Shown here: piece after piece, positions 1 to 5,176 of the stretch
How the letters are laid out: every line of letters begins with the position of its first letter
How positions within the stretch are numbered: position 1 is the first letter of the stretch
DNA from: Gammaproteobacteria bacterium
Lineage (GTDB): Bacteria; Pseudomonadota; Gammaproteobacteria; UBA6429; Thiohalophilaceae
DNA: 6,198 nucleotides
Reading direction: 5' to 3'
Assembly: GCA_003233255.1 (NCBI GenBank)
Contig: QILH01000286.1
Span: forward strand, 1-6,198
Made by a program: the position numbers and the translations under genes
The notes under the pieces: generated by a model
Seen by the model: only the letters and a program-made list of their open reading frames with translations
Database searches by the model: none
Told to the model about the DNA's origin: nothing

Positions 1-98
1 ACAACATTATCAATCATTCTCGCGGCAGCAGTATGAAGACGAATCCTGTTGTTTTAACGGATGATGAGATCAAATCTATTTTAAGGGAAATAATCTGA
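1..98 (+). CDS. C-terminal end of a possible class I c-type cytochrome (partial)
   Basis: An open frame enters from the left edge (first full codon at 3) and stops at TGA 96-98, giving 31 visible residues. The tail has a methionine followed by an Asn-Pro-Val step and then an acidic amphipathic helix (MKTNPVVLTDDEIKSILREI). This is the layout of the C-terminus of small class I cytochromes c, where the methionine is the sixth haem iron ligand, a 'NPV' turn follows, and a final helix packs against the haem. The CXXCH haem-binding motif would lie outside the window, so the assignment rests on about 20 residues and is tentative. The next gene, 57 bases downstream on the same strand, is also predicted to be periplasmic, which fits a redox pair. 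Any protein ending in an acidic helix could look similar. Confidence 0.4.
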   Translation, partial: NIINHSRGSSMKTNPVVLTDDEIKSILREII

Positions 99-143
99 AC
101 TAATTAAAAGTAATTACAGTCTACTGAACATAACCACGGTTTT

Positions 144-148
144 GAGGA
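144..148 (+). promoter_or_regulatory. Ribosome binding site GAGGA for the GTG-started thioredoxin-fold gene
   Basis: GAGGA lies 7 bases before the GTG at 156. It is the strongest Shine-Dalgarno match near any start in the window and decides in favour of this non-ATG start. The start also places a lysine pair and a hydrophobic signal peptide at the N-terminus. Confidence 0.7.
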
Positions 149-155
149 ATCCCCA

Positions 156-674
156 GTGAAAAAAGTTACATCGTTATTTATTTTAATTATAGGCTTTGCG
201 TTTACGACGGTTTCTTTTGCGGGAACTGAGCAATACGGTTTGAAAACCATTGCGGGAAAAGACAGTAGTCTTGAAGAATATCTTGGCAATGGTAAATGGA
301 GAGTGGTTGTTTTATGGGCGTCTGATTGTCATTACTGTAACCAGGAAGCCGAGCAATACATTCAGTTTCATGAAGCAAATAAAGATAAAAATATTGAGTT
401 ACTGGGGATATCACTGGATGGTGCTGCAAAGTTAGACGCTGCGAAAGATTTTATAAAACGCCATGATGTTACGTTTCCCAACTTAATTGGTGAATTTGAG
501 CAGGTGGCTTCAATGTATGAGTCGTTAACCGGCGGACCGTGGTCAGGTACGCCGACAATACTTATCTATAACCCAAAAGGTGAACTCAAGGCGGCCCAGC
601 CGGGTGCGGTACCGGTTTCACTTATAGAGGAGTTTGTTAATAGTCAGTCTGTGGCGACTAAAGCAACTGAATAG
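156..674 (+). CDS. Secreted thioredoxin-fold (TlpA/AhpC-TSA-like) protein with a CHYC active site
   Basis: A 172-residue protein starting at GTG with a good ribosome binding site. Residues 1-22 form a signal peptide: two lysines, a hydrophobic core, and a probable signal peptidase I site after SFA at 20-22. The mature part has a thioredoxin fold of TlpA/redoxin type: strand and active-site segment VVLWASDCHYC (51-61, C58 and C61), a strand at 80-87, and the cis-proline loop GTPTILIYN (P133). TlpA-like proteins reduce or isomerise disulfides in the periplasm, for example on apocytochromes or copper-site proteins. Two things are odd. The usual Trp before the first Cys is Asp57, and the proline common in the CXXC motif is missing (His-Tyr instead), so redox potential and substrate may differ. 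Its upstream neighbour may be a cytochrome c, which would suit a maturation or repair role, but that is inference. No membrane anchor beyond the signal peptide is seen. Confidence 0.85.
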   Translation: MKKVTSLFILIIGFAFTTVSFAGTEQYGLKTIAGKDSSLEEYLGNGKWRVVVLWASDCHYCNQEAEQYIQFHEANKDKNIELLGISLDGAAKLDAAKDFIKRHDVTFPNLIGEFEQVASMYESLTGGPWSGTPTILIYNPKGELKAAQPGAVPVSLIEEFVNSQSVATKATE

Positions 675-727
675 CCAGAGATTAAACTGAAAAACTCAAT
701 AAATTCAAACAATTTACTAGTGGTGAC

Positions 728-736
728 TGCTATAAA
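728..736 (+). promoter_or_regulatory. Possible extended -10 promoter for the GGDEF-EAL gene
   Basis: TGCTATAAA fits the extended -10 pattern TGnTATAAT with one mismatch. Transcription would begin near 743, leaving about 35 bases before the ATG at 778 but only about 11 before the GTG at 754. No good -35 element sits at normal spacing: TTCAAA at 704-709 is 21 bases away. A short inverted repeat CTATA/TATAG (730-734 and 742-746) overlaps the site. Confidence 0.35.
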
Positions 737-749
737 TTGTCTATAGTTG

Positions 750-768
750 GTAGGTGTACATTGCCTAC
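750..768 (+). other. Small leader hairpin just upstream of the GGDEF-EAL start
   Basis: GTAGG (750-754) pairs with CCTAC (764-768). Two G-U wobble pairs can extend the stem to 7 base pairs around a 5-base loop. It ends 9 bases before the ATG at 778, in the place where a Shine-Dalgarno sequence would be expected and none is clear. Five Watson-Crick pairs can occur by chance, so a regulatory role is only a suggestion. Confidence 0.25.
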
Positions 769-777
769 GGCTACTTA

Positions 778-3321
778 ATGACCACATTAAAAAAACTTAT
801 ATCATTTCAGAGTATCCGTAAACAATATTTGCTACTAGCCGTCATACTGGTTCTGGTTGTGATTATTTATACGGCCCTGACCGGTTTATGGATTGAGAGT
901 ACCAGTTCATCGCATTTCAACCGCGGAGAACAACGGATTGAAGTGAACACGGTAACAAACCAGATTCGCCGTTCAATTGTTGCCGCCGATAATGCACTGG
1001 ATCTATTTTTATTATCCCCCAACCAGTTTACCCGCAATGCATTTGAAGACGAGTTAGGACAAACTCGCGCCCAAATCGATAGCATAAGCAATTCGGACTG
1101 GGCCCAACAAAGTGTGATTAAACCTGTATTGACGGGGTTGATCTCAACCCTGGATGAATTAAACACATCCGCACACCAGATCATGGAAATTCGGCAAACA
1201 GCGGATTTAATGTATCCCGCCATGCGCATGGCGAATGGCGATATGCTGGTTGCAAATCGAATGATCCTGAGCGAAGTTGGACAGGCGCTTGAAATATATA
1301 ACACCATACCATTGCGTAAATTTAAACGGCATCAGCTTGAGGTCTATAAGGAACTGATCACGGTTCGTGATCGCTGGATGAGATTAATCAATGCTTATCG
1401 TTTGTTTCTAATCAATAGGATGGGTTCATTGTATGAGGCGGCGTTGCAGGAGCAGCTAAGCGATGTTGAGCTTTTATATTTCGATTTTGAGAAAGGTATC
1501 GAACGACTTTCAATTTTGGATCAAAAATTTCAGCTTGATCTGGAGGTATCCATAGCCATCGATTCGATCCAGGATCTTTCGCCGAAGTGGTATATGGGCT
1601 TTCAAAAGGTTGTTGCGATTAACAATGATGATCAATGGCGCGCCGATACACCGCTAGTGAAAAATATCATTAACCCCTTGTTTCGTGATTTGTACGATAA
1701 GCTGGTAAAAATCGATGATGCCCTGATTCGCCGGGCCAATGATGACCTGGCGAAACAAAGCGATGCAGCGAAAACAGTGTCGACCTCGTTATGGGGGATG
1801 GCAATTTTCATCTTAATCCTGTCCATTATCAGTTTCATTGTGCTGGAAGTTAATTTTATTCGCCCCATCGCCAAAGTGGCTTCGAGCTTGAAAGCAGAAG
1901 CCAAGGGGCATGAAGTGAGTGAGTTACCGGATGTAAAAGCGGTTGAGATACGCGATTTAACCGATGCCTTTATCGAGCTTCGCCAACAGGTTCATACCCG
2001 ACAACTCGCACTGGAACACATTGCCATGCACGATTCGCTGACCTCACTACCGAATCGGGCATTGTTAATGGATCGCCTCAATCAGGCGATCGTGAGTACG
2101 CAACGTAAAAAACGTTCGTTAGCACTATTAATGCTGGATCTGGATCGCTTCAAAGAAATTAATGATACATTAGGGCATCAGACGGGAGATGCACTGTTAC
2201 AACAAGTGGGGGTGCGCTTAAGAAATGTTTTACGCGACTCGGATACGGTTGCCCGCCTGGGCGGAGATGAGTTTGCTGTACTGTTATCAAATGTGAACGA
2301 GACAAATGCCTTGCGAATAGCCGCCGCCATTCATGAGCAGCTTGAAAAAGTTTACGATGTCTATGATCACTCCTTATATGTTGGTGTCAGTATCGGCGTG
2401 GCAATATTTCCACAACATGGTGAGACCGCTCAATCTTTATTGCAACATGCGGATGTGGCGATGTATGTGGCTAAACGTTCTAATACCAGTATTACCCTGT
2501 ATGATTTGGAACAGGACGAACACAGTTTGTCACAGTTATCGGTCTTGTCTGATTTAAGGACAGCAATAGAGAAAGATGAGTTTGTGCTGGAGTATCAACC
2601 GACGGTGACTATGAGTGACGGTAGCCTGCATGGTGCGGAAGCACTTATTCGCTGGAATCATCCCAAGCATGGCCGCATCATGCCAGATCATTTTATCAAT
2701 GCGGCCGAACAAACCGGTTTAATAAAACGAATATCGAATTGGGTGATGGATACGGCAATACGTGATTGCTATCGTTTGCATCAAAAAGGACACAAGGTGA
2801 ACATTTCACTTAATCTGTCTGTTTGGGATATACAGGATCCCAACATCAGTCTTAATATTACGCAAAAATTAGAAAAATGGGGCCTACCAGCAAAATACAT
2901 CACCCTGGAGATAACCGAACGAGTCATGATGGCCGAACCTGAGCGTGCCCGTCAGGTATTAAATAATTTAGCGGCAATGGGGTTACATATTGTGATCGAT
3001 GATTTTGGAACCGGTTTTTCCTCGTTGGTATATCTTAAACAATTACCGGTTTCAATGCTTAAGGTTGATAAGTCATTTGTTATTGATATGATGCAAGACG
3101 AAAGTGATGCGGCCATTGTGCATTCGATTGTCGAACTGGCGCATAATCTGGGTTTGCAAGTTGTCGCCGAAGGAGTAGAATCCGATCAAACTTGGAGTTG
3201 GTTAAAAACCTGGAATTGTGATTTTGCTCAGGGGTTTTATATTAGTGAACCGCTATCACTTGATAATTACGTAAAATATTTAGATAGCTATTCAAATACC
3301 AAAGTATTTCAACAGAGTTAA
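778..3321 (+). CDS. Inner-membrane GGDEF-EAL cyclic-di-GMP synthase/phosphodiesterase with periplasmic sensor region
   Basis: An 847-residue membrane signalling protein that could both make c-di-GMP from two GTP and cleave it to pGpG. In order: transmembrane helix 17-37; a ~300-residue, largely helical periplasmic region (38-338) with no recognised ligand motif; transmembrane helix 339-361; a HAMP-like linker starting at RPI; GGDEF domain ~417-577; EAL domain ~592-835. The diguanylate cyclase signature GGDEF is intact (495-499), with the inhibitory-site motif RxxD (R486, D489) five residues before it. The EAL domain keeps all expected residues: E621 (EAL), N679, E711, D741/D742 (DDFGTG), K762, E798 and Q818. 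Their spacing equals that I recall for the active phosphodiesterase RocR. Both activities therefore look possible, and sequence cannot say which dominates. I chose the ATG; an in-frame GTG at 754 would add eight residues, but neither start has a good ribosome binding site. The two genes that follow are probably co-transcribed. Confidence 0.93.
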   Translation: MTTLKKLISFQSIRKQYLLLAVILVLVVIIYTALTGLWIESTSSSHFNRGEQRIEVNTVTNQIRRSIVAADNALDLFLLSPNQFTRNAFEDELGQTRAQIDSISNSDWAQQSVIKPVLTGLISTLDELNTSAHQIMEIRQTADLMYPAMRMANGDMLVANRMILSEVGQALEIYNTIPLRKFKRHQLEVYKELITVRDRWMRLINAYRLFLINRMGSLYEAALQEQLSDVELLYFDFEKGIERLSILDQKFQLDLEVSIAIDSIQDLSPKWYMGFQKVVAINNDDQWRADTPLVKNIINPLFRDLYDKLVKIDDALIRRANDDLAKQSDAAKTVSTSLWGMAIFILILSIISFIVLEVNFIRPIAKVASSLKAEAKGHEVSELPDVKAVEIRDLTDAFIELRQQVHTRQLALEHIAMHDSLTSLPNRALLMDRLNQAIVSTQRKKRSLALLMLDLDRFKEINDTLGHQTGDALLQQVGVRLRNVLRDSDTVARLGGDEFAVLLSNVNETNALRIAAAIHEQLEKVYDVYDHSLYVGVSIGVAIFPQHGETAQSLLQHADVAMYVAKRSNTSITLYDLEQDEHSLSQLSVLSDLRTAIEKDEFVLEYQPTVTMSDGSLHGAEALIRWNHPKHGRIMPDHFINAAEQTGLIKRISNWVMDTAIRDCYRLHQKGHKVNISLNLSVWDIQDPNISLNITQKLEKWGLPAKYITLEITERVMMAEPERARQVLNNLAAMGLHIVIDDFGTGFSSLVYLKQLPVSMLKVDKSFVIDMMQDESDAAIVHSIVELAHNLGLQVVAEGVESDQTWSWLKTWNCDFAQGFYISEPLSLDNYVKYLDSYSNTKVFQQS

Positions 3322-3351
3322 CGTTCATCACTCAATCCTGGCAGTAAAAAT

Positions 3352-3741
3352 ATGAGTACAAAACTTGTCATTTTCATTAATGGTCAGTCAATAATCGAGT
3401 ACGACCGCAATACCCGCTTACCCGGCCATCAAAGGCAATTCCTGGACAAAATGGATATCGATATGGATGCTGGCATCAATATCAGCGGTGAACGTGTTGT
3501 AAAACCGGATCTTAAAGTGCGTGCTCAATATATAGCGATGCAATTAGTGAATTCGATTCTCAAGGAAAATGATGCCATGATAGCGGCAACCTGTGCTTAT
3601 TTAGCTACACGTATTCCGGATCTAAAGCAAGTCCAGGCAGTTGAACAGGAAGAAAATATTTCGTTCGATCTGGTATTTACCGATGAACAAAAGAATCAGG
3701 TTGCGGTACAATTTGATTCTGGTCTCATTACGAAACATTAA
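3352..3741 (+). CDS. Unrecognised 129-residue soluble protein, first gene of a coupled pair
   Basis: I do not recognise this protein. It has no signal peptide and no membrane helix, so it is probably cytosolic. It opens with a hydrophobic strand (KLVIFING, 4-11), then a charged stretch holding a methionine/aspartate-rich segment KMDIDMDAG (33-41). A central helical part (about 55-88) contains the only cysteine (C81), and the C-terminus looks like beta strands (103-109 and 117-121). The mixed alpha/beta pattern and length suggest a folded small domain rather than a spurious frame. The gene begins 30 bases after the GGDEF-EAL stop with no terminator-like hairpin between them, and ends 2 bases before the next start, so co-transcription is likely. 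The ribosome binding site is poor (GGCAG at best). No function is assigned; a role next to c-di-GMP signalling would be inference from position only. Confidence 0.8.
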   Translation: MSTKLVIFINGQSIIEYDRNTRLPGHQRQFLDKMDIDMDAGINISGERVVKPDLKVRAQYIAMQLVNSILKENDAMIAATCAYLATRIPDLKQVQAVEQEENISFDLVFTDEQKNQVAVQFDSGLITKH

Positions 3742-3743
3742 TT

Positions 3744-4082
3744 ATGATAAGTGAAGTAAAACATATTCTTCGAGCCTTTGGGCCTCTACGATTTTTCCTT
3801 ATATTATTAGTCATCGCCGATATAGTATTACGGCCGGAACCGGGCAGCCGGCTAGTCTATGAAGGCTGGCAAATGGTATCGAACCTACTGGCTCCAGTCA
3901 TGTCGCCAATCTTATTTATGTTATTACTGTTGGATTCTATTATGGCGATGGTGTATCGAAGTGATAAGCCGGTCGAAGTGAAAGCGCGTTATTTGATCAT
4001 TGTGATGGTTAATATAGGTTTAGCCATTATACTGATTGTACGTTGGTTACCTTTCTTTATGGAAATCTCAACGGCTTATTAA
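3744..4082 (+). CDS. Unrecognised three-helix membrane protein, coupled to the preceding gene
   Basis: A 112-residue protein with three predicted transmembrane segments at about 15-29, 46-70 and 83-105. Positive charges in the N-terminus (K6, R10, R16) and in the second loop (R72, K75, K80, R82) favour N-inside, C-outside topology. Acidic residues lie inside or at the end of two helices (D26, D64), and prolines P51 and P55 lie in the second; both are unusual enough to suggest function. I do not recognise the family. The start is 2 bases after the stop of the previous gene and has no Shine-Dalgarno sequence, so translation probably depends on ribosomes finishing the upstream frame. That is common for proteins made in fixed proportion, so the soluble upstream protein may be its partner at the inner membrane. 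Confidence 0.8.
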   Translation: MISEVKHILRAFGPLRFFLILLVIADIVLRPEPGSRLVYEGWQMVSNLLAPVMSPILFMLLLLDSIMAMVYRSDKPVEVKARYLIIVMVNIGLAIILIVRWLPFFMEISTAY

Positions 4083-4180
4083 ATAGCAATCTGTGCCTGC
4101 AACGAGTGCCGCTTAAATAGATTTAACTATCCGGGTTTCAAGCCGATAATAATAAGCATCGTTAAAAGGGTGCGAATATT

Positions 4181-4360
4181 ATGTCGGCCAGACCATTGCA
4201 CAAACAAGATTATTCTGTCAAACCCCAAGGTTTATTGTATTTACTATCCCGATGTACGTGGTTAAAGCGAATCGGTCTGGCTGGGTTTCTGTTCTTTTTG
4301 ATTAAAGGGCTCATGTGGTTAGTGATTCCTGGAGTTTTGGTCTACTTGGGGAGTAACTAG
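4181..4360 (+). CDS. Small 59-residue single-helix membrane protein
   Basis: This short frame fills most of the gap between the three-helix protein and the convergent thioredoxin. The N-terminal half is basic and aromatic (residues 1-31: K8, K14, R24, W27, K29, R30). It is followed by one hydrophobic segment of about 25 residues (32-56) with the core GFLFFLIKGLMWLVIPGVL. The charge pattern predicts N-inside insertion, with the lysine at 41 buried in the helix. Short proteobacterial membrane proteins with a similar 'GFLFFLIKGLLWL' core are familiar to me as uncharacterised proteins, which supports it being real, but this is memory and not a search. AAAGGG ends 10 bases before the ATG, a usable ribosome binding site. 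A weak -10-like GATAAT at 4145-4150 may provide its own promoter. It could also be read through from the upstream operon, 98 bases away. Function unknown. Confidence 0.75.
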   Translation: MSARPLHKQDYSVKPQGLLYLLSRCTWLKRIGLAGFLFFLIKGLMWLVIPGVLVYLGSN

Positions 4361-4373
4361 CTTTTGCTGTGGT

Positions 4374-4715
4374 TCAGGTATTCAGGTTTGAGAGCAAAAA
4401 CTTTTCTATAAATTGGGCCGGTTTGGCGCCGCTAAATCGATCGACTTCTTCACCGTTACGAAATAGCATGATAGTCGGGAAGCCTCGGACTTTATAGCTG
4501 CCTGCGAGTTTCATATTTTCGCCTTCGTCAACTTCCAGCTTTGCATAAATTATATCAGCACTATAATCTTTTAGTGCCTTATCAAGAATCGGTGCGACGA
4601 TCAGGCATGGAGAGCACCAGTCAGCCCAAAAATCAACAAGCACGAGTTTTTCATGCGATGCCTTGATGACCAGGGGATTAAACGTTTCCAGTGATAGGAT
4701 AATGGCGTGTGACAT
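4374..4715 (-). CDS. Cytosolic thioredoxin with a WCSPC active site
   Basis: A 113-residue single-domain thioredoxin without signal peptide, close to the usual 105-110 residues. It aligns with E. coli thioredoxin 1 with few gaps: buried Asp28, active site FWADWCSPC (29-37, C34 and C37), Pro42 in the following helix, Lys59, cis-proline Pro80 in GFPTIMLF, and glycines 88 and 96 of the last hairpin. It would reduce protein disulfides in the cytosol, with electrons from thioredoxin reductase (not in the window). The one departure is Ser in place of Gly in WCGPC, a position that tunes redox potential. The start at 4715 has AGAGAG 5 bases upstream and a perfect TATAAT at 4746-4741 on the minus strand. 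It converges on the 59-codon gene, with 13 bases between the two stops. A symbol is withheld because genomes often carry several thioredoxins. Confidence 0.92.
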   Translation of the reverse strand: MSHAIILSLETFNPLVIKASHEKLVLVDFWADWCSPCLIVAPILDKALKDYSADIIYAKLEVDEGENMKLAGSYKVRGFPTIMLFRNGEEVDRFSGAKPAQFIEKFLLSNLNT

Positions 4716-4740
4716 TGGGGCTCTCTATTGTGTACTACCT

Positions 4741-4746
4741 ATTATA
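4741..4746 (-). promoter_or_regulatory. -10 box TATAAT of the thioredoxin promoter
   Basis: On the minus strand this is a perfect TATAAT. Initiation about 7 bases downstream gives a leader of roughly 20 bases holding the AGAGAG ribosome binding site at 4726-4721. The -35 region at 17-base spacing (TCAAAA, 4769-4764) is a poor match, so the site may need an activator or be weak. Confidence 0.45.
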
Positions 4747-4765
4747 AAGCAACTGAATCCAATTT

Positions 4766-4795
4766 TTGATAATATTTAAGCGATAGAGATATACC
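4766..4795 (+). promoter_or_regulatory. Possible sigma-70 promoter (TTGATA, 18 bases, TATACC)
   Basis: TTGATA at 4766-4771 matches the -35 consensus at five of six positions, and TATACC at 4790-4795 matches the -10 at four of six with an 18-base spacer. Initiation near 4802 would give a leader of about 13 bases before the ATG at 4815. It competes as an explanation with the TATAAT directly downstream. Confidence 0.35.
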
Positions 4796-4800
4796 AGTTG

Positions 4801-4806
4801 TATAAT
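4801..4806 (+). promoter_or_regulatory. Consensus -10 box very close to a start codon
   Basis: A perfect TATAAT ends 8 bases before the ATG at 4815. If used, RNA would start at about 4812-4814, leaving essentially no 5' leader. No strong -35 lies at normal spacing (AAGCGA at 4778-4783). Confidence 0.4.
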
Positions 4807-4814
4807 CAATAATT

Positions 4815-5153
4815 ATGAAAACGATGACACTTAATGCTCCACAGGTGGCGATCCATACGTTAGCGGAAGTGGTAGGGATTTATGTGGAGGCTGCATACCC
4901 TGTGGGAGGGTCTGAATGTGCTCAGTCAGCTCGAGAAGCATTGCTTGCGACGGTGTTGCAGTTAAGAAATGGATACGATACAGCCGCAGGCTCAGTGGAT
5001 ATTAGTCGTCGCCTGAAGGCACACCTGAAATCCGCACTCGAATATTACCCTCAAACTCAGTCTGAACGAGTACAATTAGCCCGACATGAATCCAGTCAAC
5101 TACTAAGATGTTTACAGGGTGATATTGTTAGCCTGGATGATTGGAATCATTAG
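4815..5153 (+). CDS. Unrecognised 112-residue helical protein upstream of a hydrolase
   Basis: I do not recognise this protein. It has no signal peptide or membrane segment. Composition suggests mostly helices, with helical stretches around 10-27, 34-51, 61-76 and 83-100. Cysteines are C35 and C99. The middle is basic (R65, R66, K68, H70, K72), and the C-terminus is acidic and ends in DDWNH. There is no Shine-Dalgarno sequence before the ATG at 4815. A second in-frame ATG at 4824 is an alternative start that would leave a slightly longer leader. The stop lies 23 bases before the hydrolase ATG, so the two are probably one transcript from the divergent region shared with thioredoxin. The frame is open throughout, fills the space between two well-supported genes, and runs in their packing style, so I treat it as real. 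Confidence 0.72.
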   Translation: MKTMTLNAPQVAIHTLAEVVGIYVEAAYPVGGSECAQSAREALLATVLQLRNGYDTAAGSVDISRRLKAHLKSALEYYPQTQSERVQLARHESSQLLRCLQGDIVSLDDWNH

Positions 5154-5176
5154 TTATTCTTAAACGAGTTGATAGT

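Noticed and set aside
202..429. Minus-strand frame opposite the secreted thioredoxin-fold gene
   Set aside because: It is antisense to a gene with a clear signal peptide and active-site motif, and shows no domain of its own. The same applies to the frames at 104-289 (minus) and 250-435 (plus).
754..777. GTG at 754 as the start of the GGDEF-EAL protein
   Set aside because: It adds only eight residues, has no ribosome binding site, would lie about 11 bases from the predicted RNA start and inside a hairpin. The ATG at 778 directly precedes the basic stretch and membrane helix. Not excluded.
867..1307. Minus-strand open frame of 146 codons inside the GGDEF-EAL gene
   Set aside because: It lies wholly inside a well-supported gene, has many Cys, Arg and Ser residues with no recognisable motif, and looks like an antisense shadow. 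The same holds for the minus-strand frame at 1632-1904 and the plus-strand frame at 2333-2557.
4083..4180. A terminator or structured RNA between the three-helix protein and the 59-codon gene
   Set aside because: I found no GC-rich hairpin followed by T residues, only a weak -10-like GATAAT at 4145-4150 and short imperfect repeats.
4359..4402. Inverted repeat (nine of ten pairs, AGCTTTTGCT against AGCAAAAACT) as a two-way terminator between the convergent genes
   Set aside because: The stem is AT-rich with a mismatch and a 24-base loop, and a T run follows on the plus strand only (TTTT at 4402-4405). It may be chance, though read-through control there is possible.
5141..5176. TTG at 5141 as the start of the hydrolase
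   Set aside because: It overlaps the preceding gene and uses a rare start codon. The ATG at 5177 begins a normal membrane anchor.
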